64,000 bases of DNA from Nibricoccus aquaticus (GTDB lineage: Bacteria; Verrucomicrobiota; Verrucomicrobiia; Opitutales; Opitutaceae): contig NZ_CP023344.1 in assembly GCF_002310495.1 (NCBI RefSeq), positions 4,295,501-4,359,500 of the forward strand, in the 5' to 3' direction. This document shows positions 54,591 through 63,776 of the stretch, piece by piece. The translations under genes and the position numbers were made by a program. Positions within the stretch are counted from its first letter, which is position 1. Each line of letters opens with the position of its first letter. The notes under the pieces were generated by a model. The model made no database searches and was not told where the DNA came from. It saw only the letters and a list, made by a program, of their open reading frames with translations.

Positions 54591-55889
54591 TTAGCAGGAC
54601 GCGGACCGTTTTAGCGCCCAGCTGATGGCGGGGCTTTGCGGTGTGGGAGCGATGACCTGGAGGCCGCTGCTCATGCCATCGGGGAGCGTGATGGGGATGG
54701 TGAGCACCGCGAGGCCACCGAGGCTGGCGGGTGTGGTGAGGGCGAGCAGGCGGTTGCGATTTTCGAGTGTGCAGTCGGCTTTTTTGAGCGCGGGAAACGG
54801 GGTCGCGGGCATCACGAGAAAATCGTGCGTGGTGAAATACGTCTGCCAGGCGGCGCGGACGGCGTTCCATTTGACGTGTGCGGCGTCTAGCTGGGCGGGC
54901 GACCAGCGGCGGCCGCGATCGATCCGGGCCCAGACGTCTTTGCCATAGAGATCGCGATGCGTGTCGAGCCAGGCGGCGTGGACGCCGTAGGCCTCGGTGC
55001 TTTGGAGCGTGGAGTAGGCGTTGGCGGCGTCGTTGAACGCGTGCGCGAGGGCGTCGCGTGTGGCGGTGTCGGCGGGGGCGGCGAATTTCTCGGCGGCGAG
55101 TTTCAGCGAGGTGGAGACGCTGGCGTCGGCTGTCTGGCCGAGAGCTGCGAAATCGAGCCAGGCGCCGCGGGGTTCGCGTTCGAGCACGGGCGGTTTGCCG
55201 AGGAGGTAGCGGTTAACGAGGGTGAGATCGGCGGGATTGCGCGTGAACCAGCCGGCGGCATCGAAGCTAGGAGCGAGCGGAAAGGCGTCTTCGATGTAGG
55301 TATCCTTAGGCGTGAGACGCAGGCCGTAGAGTCCGCAGAAGGCGGCGGGGACGCGGATGGAACCGCCGGTGTCGGTGCCGACGGCCAGCGGCACGATGCC
55401 GGCAGCGACGGCAGCCGCCGAACCGCTGCTGGAGCCGCCGCTGGTGCGGCCGGGATAGCGCGGGTGTTCACAGTCGCCGTGATGCGGGTTTTCGCCGGTG
55501 AGGCCGTAGGCGAATTCGTGGAGGTGGGTTTTTGCGGCGAGAATGGTGCCGAGGCCGCGGAGAGAATGGGGGAGTTTGCTGTCGCTGCGGCGGATCGGAA
55601 GGATGCCAGGCGTGAAATTCGAGCCGGCATTCATCGGCTGGCCTGCGGTGAAGAAGATGTCTTTCAGGACGTAGGGGACACCGGCGAGCGGGGCAATGGT
55701 GCCGGCGACGCGGGCGAAGGTCGCGGCCATTTCGGCCTGCGAGCTGAGCGTGGCGAAGGCGGCGCGTTGCTGATCGTCGGGCAGAATAGAACGCAGGCGA
55801 CGAGCGATTTCGCGCGCCGCGCTGGCGGAATCGCCCGCTGCGAGTGCCTGCCACTCGGCCATGGTGATGGCGGAGAAAAGAGACGACAT
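54591..55889 (-). CDS. Amidase-signature hydrolase
   Basis: A 432-residue amidase of the GatA/AtzF superfamily. The Ser-cisSer-Lys triad is present: Lys in PYVLKDIFF, cis-Ser in TSGGSSSGSAAAVAAG and nucleophile Ser in GTDTGGSIRVPAAFCG. It hydrolyses an amide or carbamate bond in the cytoplasm. There is no GatB/C context and the C-terminus is short, so a catabolic amidase is more likely than tRNA amidation. The start at 55889 is the first with family-like sequence. It is divergent from ridA. Confidence 0.9.
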   Translation of the reverse strand: MSSLFSAITMAEWQALAAGDSASAAREIARRLRSILPDDQQRAAFATLSSQAEMAATFARVAGTIAPLAGVPYVLKDIFFTAGQPMNAGSNFTPGILPIRRSDSKLPHSLRGLGTILAAKTHLHEFAYGLTGENPHHGDCEHPRYPGRTSGGSSSGSAAAVAAGIVPLAVGTDTGGSIRVPAAFCGLYGLRLTPKDTYIEDAFPLAPSFDAAGWFTRNPADLTLVNRYLLGKPPVLEREPRGAWLDFAALGQTADASVSTSLKLAAEKFAAPADTATRDALAHAFNDAANAYSTLQSTEAYGVHAAWLDTHRDLYGKDVWARIDRGRRWSPAQLDAAHVKWNAVRAAWQTYFTTHDFLVMPATPFPALKKADCTLENRNRLLALTTPASLGGLAVLTIPITLPDGMSSGLQVIAPTPQSPAISWALKRSASC

Positions 55890-55992
55890 GGGCGCGAAAG
55901 TGCGGTTCAGGCGGGCGAGCGCAATCCTGAGTTTGCTCGGACAGGTAGACAAAATCTTGGCATCGCGCCGGTATTCGCCGAAGAGATTCAGC

Positions 55993-56454
55993 ATGAATCC
56001 CGAAGCGAAACTCGCCGAACTTGGTTTGAAACTGCCCGCCGCGCCCGCCGCCGGTGGCAACTATGTGCCGACGGTGCGCGTGGGCAATCTGCTCTACTGC
56101 GCGGGCACGATCAGCACGCTCGATGGGAAGATGACGCACGAGGGTCAGGTGGGCAAAGAGCAGACGGTGCAGACGGGCTACGAGTCGGCGAAGATCTGCG
56201 CTTTGAATACGCTCACGAACATCAAGGCGGCGGCGGGCTCGCTCGATCAGGTCGCGCGCTTCGTGTATGTCGGCGGTTACGTGAACGCGATCAGCGGCTT
56301 CCCAGATGCGCCTGCGGTGATCAACGGCGCGAGCGATCTGTTCGTCGCGGTGTTTGGCGAAGCCGGGAAACACGCGCGCGCCGCGGTGGCGGTGGCCGGG
56401 CTGCCGAAGAACTCGACGGCCGAAGTGCAGGTGATCGTGGAGTTGAAGGGCTGA
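55993..56454 (+). CDS. RidA family protein (YjgF/UK114)
   Basis: A 153-residue protein of the RidA superfamily in the longer subgroup that starts with a LAELGLKLP-type segment. VRVGNLLYCAGTIS, the GKEQTVQTGYESAKICALN helix and the C-terminal AVAVAGLPKNSTAEVQVIVEL are typical. The catalytic Arg of canonical RidA (in an IARP-type motif) is not present at its usual place, where the sequence reads ARAAVAVAGLP. Such subgroup members may have lost imine deaminase activity. Divergent from the amidase. Confidence 0.9.
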   Translation: MNPEAKLAELGLKLPAAPAAGGNYVPTVRVGNLLYCAGTISTLDGKMTHEGQVGKEQTVQTGYESAKICALNTLTNIKAAAGSLDQVARFVYVGGYVNAISGFPDAPAVINGASDLFVAVFGEAGKHARAAVAVAGLPKNSTAEVQVIVELKG

Positions 56455-56564
56455 TTTTCGCCGGGCGGATGATGCGACTGGAGCAGCGTTCGCCCGGGTT
56501 TAGTTGGAGCAAGAAAAGTCCTTGCGCTCAAAAGAGGCGGGAGTTTGCTTCGTGCCCCTGCTCC

Positions 56565-56656
<92 letters not shown>

Positions 56657-56678
56657 GGGCCCTAAAAAAGTCCGGAAG

Positions 56679-57035
56679 ATGAGAGTATTGTTGAACGTCG
56701 TCCTATACCTCTTTGCTGCGCTGCTGGTACTCGGTGGACCTCGCCTGCAAGACGGACCAATCGAATCAATCGAAGTAAGGAACCATGATATTCAGGTTAT
56801 ATGCGTCGTTAGAAAACCGGATGAGGTGGAGCGGATGATCCAGATCATTCGGGGTGCAAAGTTGATAAAGGAAGAATCATCACTTTTGGGGCGTTTCACG
56901 CATACGATAAACATCCCGGACCGGTGGTTATACGATGAGTTATCCGGAGAGATCGCTCGGCTGTCCAAGACGCATCAGCCCATTTATCGCATTAGCGACG
57001 CACAGAAACGAGAGTTTGAATCATTCCTACGATAA
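56679..57035 (+). CDS. Small secreted or membrane-anchored hypothetical protein
   Basis: A 118-residue protein with an N-terminal hydrophobic segment (LLNVVLYLFAALLVLGG). The rest is a small mixed alpha/beta domain, IESIEVRNHDIQVICVVRK then WLYDELSGEIARLSK. It begins only 22 bases after the CCA of tRNA-Ser. The base composition is noticeably more AT-rich than all neighbours, which suggests foreign origin. I do not recognise a family. Confidence 0.6.
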   Translation: MRVLLNVVLYLFAALLVLGGPRLQDGPIESIEVRNHDIQVICVVRKPDEVERMIQIIRGAKLIKEESSLLGRFTHTINIPDRWLYDELSGEIARLSKTHQPIYRISDAQKREFESFLR

Positions 57036-57109
57036 GAGCCGAAACAGTAAGGATGGATAGGATGGATGTTGGCTTCGAGCTTCTAGGCTCCCAGCGACGA
57101 TTCGGGCGG

Positions 57110-60037
57110 CTACTTCTGAGGAGTGCCGGACGTCATCTCATCGGCTTGAGTCGTGAGGGCTTTGATTTTCACGAGGAGATCGTCGGCGGTGAAGGGCTTG
57201 GGGATGAAGCCGACGAGGGGGGCGGCGATGATGTGTTTGCGGGCGTCGGTCTCGCTGTAGCCGCTCATGATGAGGACGGGGACGGTTTTGCTGAGGGCGC
57301 GCAATTCACGGAGGGTGGCGGGGCCGTCGAGGCCGGGCATCGTGAGGTCGAGGAGGACGGCTTTGAACCTCATGCCGTGGGCGAGCGCGAGGGCGAGGGC
57401 TTCGTAGCCGTCTGAGGCGAGGGCGGTGGTATAGCCTTGTTTCTCTAAAATAGAGGCGGAGATTTTCCGGACCTGCGGTTCGTCGTCGACGATGAGGATG
57501 GTGCCTTCGGCTTTTTCGGTGGAGCTGAAGGTGAGGGCGACGGGCTTCACTTGCGTGGCGGCGACTCCGGTGGCGGGCGGGAGCGCGAGGGTGAAGGTGG
57601 TGCCTTTGCCCAGAGTGCTGCGGACGAAGAAGGCTCCGCGGTGGGCGCGGACGATGCCGAGGACGGCGGCGAGGCCGAGGCCGCGGCCGGTGAATTTGGT
57701 GGTGAAGAAGGGATCGAAGATGCGGGTGATCGTCTCGGCGCTCATGCCGCAGCCGTCGTCTTCGACTTCGAGGATGATATAGTCGCCGGGCGGGCGTTCC
57801 TGGCCGATGCGCGCGTCGCGCATTTGATCGGCGGTGACGGCTTTGAGGAAGCTGCGGACGCGGATTTTCCCGGGGGCGGTGCCGATGGCGTCGGAGGCGT
57901 TGATCACGAGGTTCATGATCACCTGGCGGATTTGAGAGGCGTCGATCTCGACCTGGAGCGGGGCGGGCGAGAGGGTGTATTCCAGCACGGCGTTTTTCGC
58001 GATGGAGGTTTTGAAGAGGTGGGTGGTGTCCTGGATGAGCGCGTTGAGGTCGTGGCCTTCGAGGGAGAATCGGCTTTTGCCTGCGTAGGAGAGCATCTGG
58101 CGGCAGAGATCGGCGGCGCGGTTGGAGGCGGTCTCGATGTGTTCGAGGGCTTCGGCGGAGACGGTGCCGTTGGTGGCGCGGGCGAGCGAGGCGTTGCCCA
58201 TGATGACCGTGAGCAGGTTGTTGAAATCGTGGGCGATGCCGCCGGCGAGGACGCCGAGGCTTTCGAGTTTTTGGGCCTCGAGCATCTTGAGCTGGAGCTT
58301 CTGGCGGTCTTCGTCGGCCTTCTTGTTACGAGTGATGTCCTGGAGGGAGCCGAAGAGGCGGGCGACTTTTTCTCCGGCGAGTTCGACGCGGCCGATGCAG
58401 CGGACCCAAACGAGGCGGCTGTTGGCGGTGACGATTTCTAGTTCGAGGTCGAATGACTGGCCTTCGGTGACGGCGAGGCCGACGGCGGCGGTCAAAATCT
58501 CGCGACTGTGCGGTGCGCAGAAGTCGAATACGCGTTCTTCGGGGAGGGGATCGTCGGCGGGAGGGAGGTCGTGGATGCGCCAGGTTTCCTTGGTCCAGAA
58601 GATGGTGCGGGTGCGCAGGTCGTATTCCCAGCCGCCCATGCCGGCGGCTTGTTGCGTTTGTTCGAGGAGGGCCTGGCTGCGGACGAGGGCGGCTTCGATG
58701 CGTTTGCGCAGAGTGATGTCGGTGGCGGCGCCGGTGACGCGCGAGGGACGATTTTCGGAGTCGCGGGCGACAACTTTACCGCGGTCAAAGATCCAGCGCC
58801 AGGTGCCGTCGTGGGCGCGGAGTCGGTATTCTACGCGGCCGTAGCCGTCGCGCATGAGGTTGCGCTTGGATTGCTCGACGCGTTCGAGGTCGTCGGGGTG
58901 GGTGATGGCGGCGAGGGCGTCGATCTGCGGGGCGATTTCATCGGGGCGGCAGCCGAGGATCTGGGCCCAGCGTTCGCTGCGGTTGACGCGGCCGTTGAGA
59001 ATATCCCAATCCCAGACGGCGTCTTCGCTGCCTTCGAGGGCGAGGGTGAGGCGTTCTTCGCTGGTTTTGAGATCCTGGGTCTGGCGGCGGAGGCGTAGCA
59101 GGAGGCGGCGTTGGAGGAAAAAAACGAGGGCGAGGGCCGAGGTGACCAAAAGAAAAGTAAGCCAGTGAGCGCGGGCGATTTGCCAGGATTCTCGGATTGT
59201 CTCGATGGGGCCGAGCCAACGCGAGTAGAGCACGGCGTAGGTGCCGTCTTCGCGGAGATTGTGCAGGCCGAGATTGAGTTTGTAGAGGAGTTCGCTGCGT
59301 CCGTGCCGCACGGCGAGGTGCGAGGTGTAGGTGAGATCGGGGAAATTCAGGCCTGAATCGGAGACGTTGCGGTAGCCGCGATCACGAATGGTTTTCAGGC
59401 TGAGCGTGCGCGGAGTGAGCGCGGCATCGGCGGCACCTTTTTCGACAGCGGTGAGGGCGGCGGACATGTCCGTGACCAGGAGCAGGTTTTTATCGAGGCC
59501 GTGGTCGCGGAGGTATTGGTGTGCGAGGCTTTCGCTGGAGACGGCGATGCGGAGGGCGCGCAGGTCGTCGTGGGTGTGGACGCGCGGGGCGTTTTCACGG
59601 ATGAAAAGAGCTCCCGCCATGCGGACGTGAGGTGTCGAGAAATCGTTGAGACGGGTGCGTTCGGGAGTGCGGTTGAGGTTGGCCAGCAGATCGAGTTTCC
59701 CGTCGCCGAACTGGGCGAGGGCATCGCTCCAAGGGAGAGCGATATACTCGAATCGGAGGCCTTGGTCGCGCCCGATGGCTTCCAGCAGATCCACGCAGAA
59801 GCCGGCGGGGCGGCCATTTTCATCGACGTACGAGAATGGCTTGGCGGATACATCGAGGCCGACGCGGAGCACGGGGGCGTCGGGTGCGGCGGCGGGAAGG
59901 GCAGGGGCGGCCAGGTGGATGAGGAGGGCGAGCCATGCGAGCACGCCGATGAAGCGCAGGCCGGGTCGGCGCGCGGGGTACGGGCGGGGAAAGGGGGATC
60001 GGTGTGAGATCACTCGTGAGTGCTGGTCGACAGGCAC
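57110..60037 (-). CDS. Hybrid sensor histidine kinase with solute-binding sensor and two PAS domains
   Basis: A 975-residue kinase. The N-terminal signal/anchor (FIGVLAWLALLIHLAAPA) precedes a family-3 solute-binding domain (about 57-280; RVGLDVSAKPFSYVDENGRPAGFCVDLL), as in EvgS/BvgS-type sensors. A membrane segment (about 293-310) follows, then PAS at about 329-445 and 455-570, HisKA with GGIAHDFNN (H603), HATPase (DDGCGM, GLGLAAV) and a receiver (D897 in VLLDLTMPG). The only start is a GTG at 60037. The periplasmic ligand is probably an amino acid or similar polar molecule; no output domain is fused. Confidence 0.93.
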   Translation of the reverse strand: MPVDQHSRVISHRSPFPRPYPARRPGLRFIGVLAWLALLIHLAAPALPAAAPDAPVLRVGLDVSAKPFSYVDENGRPAGFCVDLLEAIGRDQGLRFEYIALPWSDALAQFGDGKLDLLANLNRTPERTRLNDFSTPHVRMAGALFIRENAPRVHTHDDLRALRIAVSSESLAHQYLRDHGLDKNLLLVTDMSAALTAVEKGAADAALTPRTLSLKTIRDRGYRNVSDSGLNFPDLTYTSHLAVRHGRSELLYKLNLGLHNLREDGTYAVLYSRWLGPIETIRESWQIARAHWLTFLLVTSALALVFFLQRRLLLRLRRQTQDLKTSEERLTLALEGSEDAVWDWDILNGRVNRSERWAQILGCRPDEIAPQIDALAAITHPDDLERVEQSKRNLMRDGYGRVEYRLRAHDGTWRWIFDRGKVVARDSENRPSRVTGAATDITLRKRIEAALVRSQALLEQTQQAAGMGGWEYDLRTRTIFWTKETWRIHDLPPADDPLPEERVFDFCAPHSREILTAAVGLAVTEGQSFDLELEIVTANSRLVWVRCIGRVELAGEKVARLFGSLQDITRNKKADEDRQKLQLKMLEAQKLESLGVLAGGIAHDFNNLLTVIMGNASLARATNGTVSAEALEHIETASNRAADLCRQMLSYAGKSRFSLEGHDLNALIQDTTHLFKTSIAKNAVLEYTLSPAPLQVEIDASQIRQVIMNLVINASDAIGTAPGKIRVRSFLKAVTADQMRDARIGQERPPGDYIILEVEDDGCGMSAETITRIFDPFFTTKFTGRGLGLAAVLGIVRAHRGAFFVRSTLGKGTTFTLALPPATGVAATQVKPVALTFSSTEKAEGTILIVDDEPQVRKISASILEKQGYTTALASDGYEALALALAHGMRFKAVLLDLTMPGLDGPATLRELRALSKTVPVLIMSGYSETDARKHIIAAPLVGFIPKPFTADDLLVKIKALTTQADEMTSGTPQK

Positions 60038-60173
60038 TCAATCGTCTCGATAGCAGGGCGGCTTGAGCCTTGCTATTGAAATCTTGGATATGTCCACCGT
60101 GCATCAACCTGAGTGTGTCTGGTGAGATGCCGGGCGGTTTGCAGGCGGGAGGCGTGGCGCGGGAGGGAATGAT

Positions 60174-60860
60174 TCAGGGCTTTTTCGCGGGCGGGGGCGT
60201 ATAGTCGGAGTAGGTCACGGTCATGTCTTCATCGAGGGATTTGAAGTACATGGCGCGCCCGCGCACGCGCACGGTGATTTCTTGAAGCAGGGTCGGACGG
60301 GTTTCGTCGGGGAGGGTGTAGGTGATCACGGTGCGGGCTTCTTCGATTTTCACGATGAACATCGGGGAGAAGGGCTGGATGCTGGCGAGTTCCACGCGTT
60401 CGATGGTGCCGGTGGCTTCGTGTAGCGAGAAAGTGACGACCATGTGTTCGGCGCTTTTGTCGTCGTCGCCGCCAGGCTTGAGTTGGAAGCGGTAGCGGGC
60501 GCGTCCGTTTTCGACGCCGAGCGGTTCGCAGGTATCGGGGCGGATCTGGTCTTTGACGTTGGGGGCGGTCTGGCCGCGGGTGCGGCGGGTGAGCATGTCC
60601 TTGTACTCTTTGACTTCGTCCTCGGTGGGCGCGCGGTCGTTTTTCTGGAGGAGGCTCCAGCGGGCGTACTCGGGCTTCGATGGGTCGAAGCGCTCGGCGA
60701 GGCTGCGTTCGGCGGAGCGGGTGCTCTGGGTGAAGCCCCAGCCTTTGGTCCCCTCGGCCTGGAAGGACGCGAGGGCTTTTTCCAGCTCAGATGGAACGGA
60801 GCCGGCGTGGAGGGGCGCAGCGATGAGTAAGCAGAGAGCGATCAGCAACGAGCGGAGCAT
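60174..60860 (-). CDS. Secreted hypothetical protein
   Basis: A 228-residue exported protein (signal MLRSLLIALCLLIAAPLHAG). The mature part begins with a helical region (SELEKALASFQAEGTKGWGFTQSTRS) followed by beta-rich sequence (RARYRFQLKPGG, ITVRVRGRAMYFKSLDEDMTVTYSDY). An ATG at 60860 was preferred to the GTG one codon upstream. No family is recognised. It is divergent from the TonB-like gene. Confidence 0.65.
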   Translation of the reverse strand: MLRSLLIALCLLIAAPLHAGSVPSELEKALASFQAEGTKGWGFTQSTRSAERSLAERFDPSKPEYARWSLLQKNDRAPTEDEVKEYKDMLTRRTRGQTAPNVKDQIRPDTCEPLGVENGRARYRFQLKPGGDDDKSAEHMVVTFSLHEATGTIERVELASIQPFSPMFIVKIEEARTVITYTLPDETRPTLLQEITVRVRGRAMYFKSLDEDMTVTYSDYTPPPAKKP

Positions 60861-60975
60861 CACGGGGTGAAACCGGAGGCGGAGATTTTTTTCAATCCCG
60901 CGCTGACCGCGTTAAGAAAAAGCGGGGCGGCGCGTTTGTATTTTGAATCTCAATCACCTCAACCCAAGGAACCCC

Positions 60976-61665
60976 ATGAGCCGTCCATTCACCCTGCCAG
61001 TTGTCATCGCCTGCTCCGCACACGCGTTGCTGATGTTTGGTTTTACGAAGCCGTCTGTGAACCCGCCGATAAAGCCTCCGGTTGACGAGCACGATGGCTG
61101 GGTGCCCGTAATCATACCGGCTGAGGAAATTGAAAAGCCCGAGCCTGTTGCTTCGCTCGAGAAACAAGCCGGAGGAAAATTAGCTGCGCCGATGCCGCTC
61201 ACGCCAGACAAGGCTGCCGATAAGATTTCGCCCGACGACCTGTTGATGGTCCTGACGGAGAGCGATCCGCTGCGCGTGAAGGTTGATACGAACATTATCT
61301 CACCCGGTCCGGGCTCACCAAACGGAGACCCGGACGCCAGGGAATACGGCCCGGGCACGCCTGACGGGAAGATCATTTTTGCCCCGACTGCTCTCGACAA
61401 CACGCCACGCACGCGGGTGCAAAATCCGCCGTCTTATCCGTTCAGCTTAAAGTCCAGTGGTGTCAGCGGCGAGGTGCTCGTGGAGTTCGTCGTCGATGAA
61501 CACGGGCGCGTTATCAATCCACGCGTGCTGCGCTCGACTCACGCCGACTTCGAGGCTCCGACGCTTTCAGCGGTGTCGAAGTGGAGATTCGAGCCGGGCA
61601 CACGCAACATGGCTCCGGTGCGCTTCAAGATGGTTGTGCCGGTGAAGTTCAGCCTGAACGAGTGA
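60976..61665 (+). CDS. TonB family energy-transducing protein
   Basis: A 229-residue protein with an N-terminal membrane anchor (TLPVVIACSAHALLMFGF), a Pro/Glu/Lys-rich periplasmic linker (KPSVNPPIKPPVDEHDG) and a C-terminal TonB domain of about 85 residues (YPFSLKSSGVSGEVLVEFVVDEHGRVINPRVLRSTHADFE and KWRFEPG). AAGGAA lies 5 bases before the ATG. It should couple the proton motive force to an outer-membrane transporter, but ExbB/ExbD genes are absent from the window. Confidence 0.88.
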   Translation: MSRPFTLPVVIACSAHALLMFGFTKPSVNPPIKPPVDEHDGWVPVIIPAEEIEKPEPVASLEKQAGGKLAAPMPLTPDKAADKISPDDLLMVLTESDPLRVKVDTNIISPGPGSPNGDPDAREYGPGTPDGKIIFAPTALDNTPRTRVQNPPSYPFSLKSSGVSGEVLVEFVVDEHGRVINPRVLRSTHADFEAPTLSAVSKWRFEPGTRNMAPVRFKMVVPVKFSLNE

Positions 61666-61710
61666 GCGAACGGGGCTTCCGGCGTACCCGAGTAGCGGTT
61701 ACGCGGGGTG

Positions 61711-62190
61711 CTATTCGATCGAGGCGATCTGGTGCGGAACCGGACCGCCTCGTCCCGGCAGCTCGACGGTGTCTCCGACATGCCGGCCGGGCAGCTGGCG
61801 GCCGAGCGGGGATTGCGGGGTGACGATGACGAGGGCGCGTCCATCGATTTCAAAATCGAGCCCGCCGCTGCGCGGGCCGAGAAAGTACGCCGATGATTTC
61901 CCCCGGGCTTTGAGTGTGACAATGGCGCCGACATCGATGGTTTCGCCCGGTGAAAACTCGCGTAAGGACAGGGCCTGATAAGTCGTGATGGTTTCCTGCA
62001 ATTCGAGCGCGAGCCGGGCCTGGCCTTCGGCGAGGTAGGCAGCCTCCTGGCCGCGAGTGTCGTATTTGCCCTCGGCTTTGCTTTCTTCGCTGGTCGCCTC
62101 TTCACGAGCCATGAGCGCGGCGCGGGTGAGCGTGTCGAGTTCGGCAGTGAGTTTGGCGACGATGGCCTGGCGGAGAAGCGACTTGTCCAT
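61711..62190 (-). CDS. GreA/GreB-type transcription elongation factor-like protein
   Basis: A 159-residue protein with an N-terminal helical coiled coil (SLLRQAIVAKLTAELDTL to ARLALELQE) and a C-terminal GreA/B FKBP-like domain (VGAIVTLKARGKSSAYFLGP and PQSPLGRQLPGRHVGDTVELP). Canonical Gre factors carry an acidic D-x-E/D-R tip for RNA cleavage; the tip here reads SEESKAEGKYD, so cleavage activity is uncertain. It lies 41 bases after the response regulator gene. Start chosen at MDKSLL (62190). Confidence 0.85.
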   Translation of the reverse strand: MDKSLLRQAIVAKLTAELDTLTRAALMAREEATSEESKAEGKYDTRGQEAAYLAEGQARLALELQETITTYQALSLREFSPGETIDVGAIVTLKARGKSSAYFLGPRSGGLDFEIDGRALVIVTPQSPLGRQLPGRHVGDTVELPGRGGPVPHQIASIE

Positions 62191-62231
62191 CGCGCCAGCG
62201 AAAAGTCTGCGGGGGAAATTATCCAGCAAAC

Positions 62232-62642
62232 TCAGGCGTTCTGGACCTTGCCCGCGTCCATGGCCGCATCGGGTCGCAGGTTGAGCAGACGGGCGACGCG
62301 TTGGACGAGTTCTTTCGGGCTGAAGGGCTTCGTCAGGTAATCGAGCGCGCCGAGTTCGAGGCCGAGGTGCCGGGCGTCGTGCGTGGCCCAGGCGGTGAGG
62401 ATCACGATGGGAATGGTGGCCGTGGCTGGCTGTCGGCGGAGGATTTCGCAGACGCCGAAGCCGTCGATGTCGGGCAGCATGAGATCGAGCACGATCAAGT
62501 CGGGTTTGCGATGTTGTACGGAGTCGAGCGCCTCGCGGCCGCTGGCTGCGGTGTTTACCTCATAGCCGGATTTGGTGAGATGGAAGGCGACGAGCTCGGT
62601 CACGTCCCGCTCGTCATCAACGCATAGAATGGTCAATGGCAC
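62232..62642 (-). CDS. Response regulator receiver protein
   Basis: A single-receiver protein of 136 residues. ILCVDDERD is the acidic pocket, LIVLDLMLPDIDGFG holds the phosphorylated Asp (about D55), and LTAW and DYLTKPFSPKEL carry the conserved Thr and Lys. The GTG at 62642 is the only start fitting the fold; upstream codons are noise. No DNA-binding domain is fused, so it may relay phosphate from one of the hybrid kinases in this window or act on the flanking GreA/B-like factor. That is inference. Confidence 0.9.
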   Translation of the reverse strand: MPLTILCVDDERDVTELVAFHLTKSGYEVNTAASGREALDSVQHRKPDLIVLDLMLPDIDGFGVCEILRRQPATATIPIVILTAWATHDARHLGLELGALDYLTKPFSPKELVQRVARLLNLRPDAAMDAGKVQNA

Positions 62643-62762
62643 GCCGCAGTCTGGCCCTTGCTCGCGGCGTTGTGGTGACGGGCGCGTGACGAGTGGGTGA
62701 AATCCCCGGAAAGAGCACCGCAAACTGCACAAAGTCCTCGCAAACAGAGTGCTGAAAAAACC

Positions 62763-62791
62763 GTGAAAAGAGTACACGCGTCTTTTATACT
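62763..62791 (+). promoter_or_regulatory. Candidate sigma-70 promoter of the ParA gene
   Basis: GTGAAA (62763-62768), a 17-base spacer and TATACT (62786-62791) lie in the 221-base divergent space before the ParA-type gene. The -10 matches the consensus at five of six positions, the -35 at four. The predicted leader is about 65 bases. Confidence 0.4.
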
Positions 62792-62863
62792 CGCGACGCC
62801 GCACCGATTGACCAATTCAACTCTCTAGCGCACTGCGCGTTAAAACTTCTCCCCGCACCTCGG

Positions 62864-63748
62864 ATGGCTCGAAAAATCAGTTTCATCAATTACAAGGGCG
62901 GCGTCGGCAAGACGTCGCTCATCGTCAACGTTGCCTCATGCCTCGCGAAGGCCGGGAAGCGCGTGCTGCTTTTCGATTTCGACACGCAGTCGAACGCGAG
63001 CATCTGGCTGCTGCGCCTGGAGCGTTGGAACAAGATTAACAACTCGAGCGAGGGCGCGGTGTATTCGATTTTCGAACCCGGGACGGTGCGCGTGAAGGAC
63101 TTGATCATAAAAGACGTGGTCGAGGATAAGAACGGCGACAAACTCCTCCCTGGCCTGGATCTGGTTCCGACGACGTTTAACCTCGTGGATCTCGAAGCGG
63201 AGTTCCAGGGCAAGCCCGGCTGCCCGCCGTACCTGATGTTCCAACAGCAGCTGGCCGAGGTCGAAGATAACTACGACTTCATCCTGTTCGACTGCCCGCC
63301 GAACATCCTGCGCGCGTCGCAATGCGGGGTGTTTTGCTCCAACGAAATCTACGTGCCGGCAAATCCTGACGCGCTCAGCCTTATCGGCTTCACGCTGCTC
63401 GTGGAAAAGCTCGTGAAGTTCCACCGCCTATCCGCCAGTTTCCGCACCGCCGAGATGGGCGCGCCCGCGCTGGTGAACGGCATCATCTTCAACTCGATCA
63501 AGGCCAACGTGGACATCGAGGTGCCCAAGATGCGGATGCAGCTTCGCATGAATCAATTTCGCACCGTCAAACGCGTCGCGCAGAACGCCAAGATTTTCAA
63601 CACGCAGATCCGCGACGCGATGGTCGTGCGTCGCGCCGTTACCCTCGGCCTGCCGGTGATTCTGGTGGGGCAGGAGGCTGAGCAAGAAGACAACGTCGCG
63701 CAGGACTACCGCGATGCTGTGACCGAGTTGATGAATCATTCCAGTTAA
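62864..63748 (+). CDS. ParA/Soj-type ATPase
   Basis: A 294-residue deviant-Walker ATPase. The A motif YKGGVGKTS (two Lys) is at residue about 10-18, LLFDFDTQSNAS is A', and FILFDCPPN is Walker B. The family segregates plasmids or chromosomes, or positions protein complexes. The closest reading is a chromosome-encoded orphan ParA, as no ParB gene or parS-like repeat was found. The C-terminal half (DIEVPKMRMQLRMNQFRTVKRVAQ) is longer than in Soj. It forms an operon with the next gene. Confidence 0.9.
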   Translation: MARKISFINYKGGVGKTSLIVNVASCLAKAGKRVLLFDFDTQSNASIWLLRLERWNKINNSSEGAVYSIFEPGTVRVKDLIIKDVVEDKNGDKLLPGLDLVPTTFNLVDLEAEFQGKPGCPPYLMFQQQLAEVEDNYDFILFDCPPNILRASQCGVFCSNEIYVPANPDALSLIGFTLLVEKLVKFHRLSASFRTAEMGAPALVNGIIFNSIKANVDIEVPKMRMQLRMNQFRTVKRVAQNAKIFNTQIRDAMVVRRAVTLGLPVILVGQEAEQEDNVAQDYRDAVTELMNHSS

Positions 63749-63776
63749 GCCAGATTTCCGCTTCATCGCTTTTCCC

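Noticed and set aside
62643-63776. parS-like centromere sites next to ParA
   Set aside because: No 16-bp palindrome of the TGTTTCACGTGAAACA kind is visible in or around the gene.
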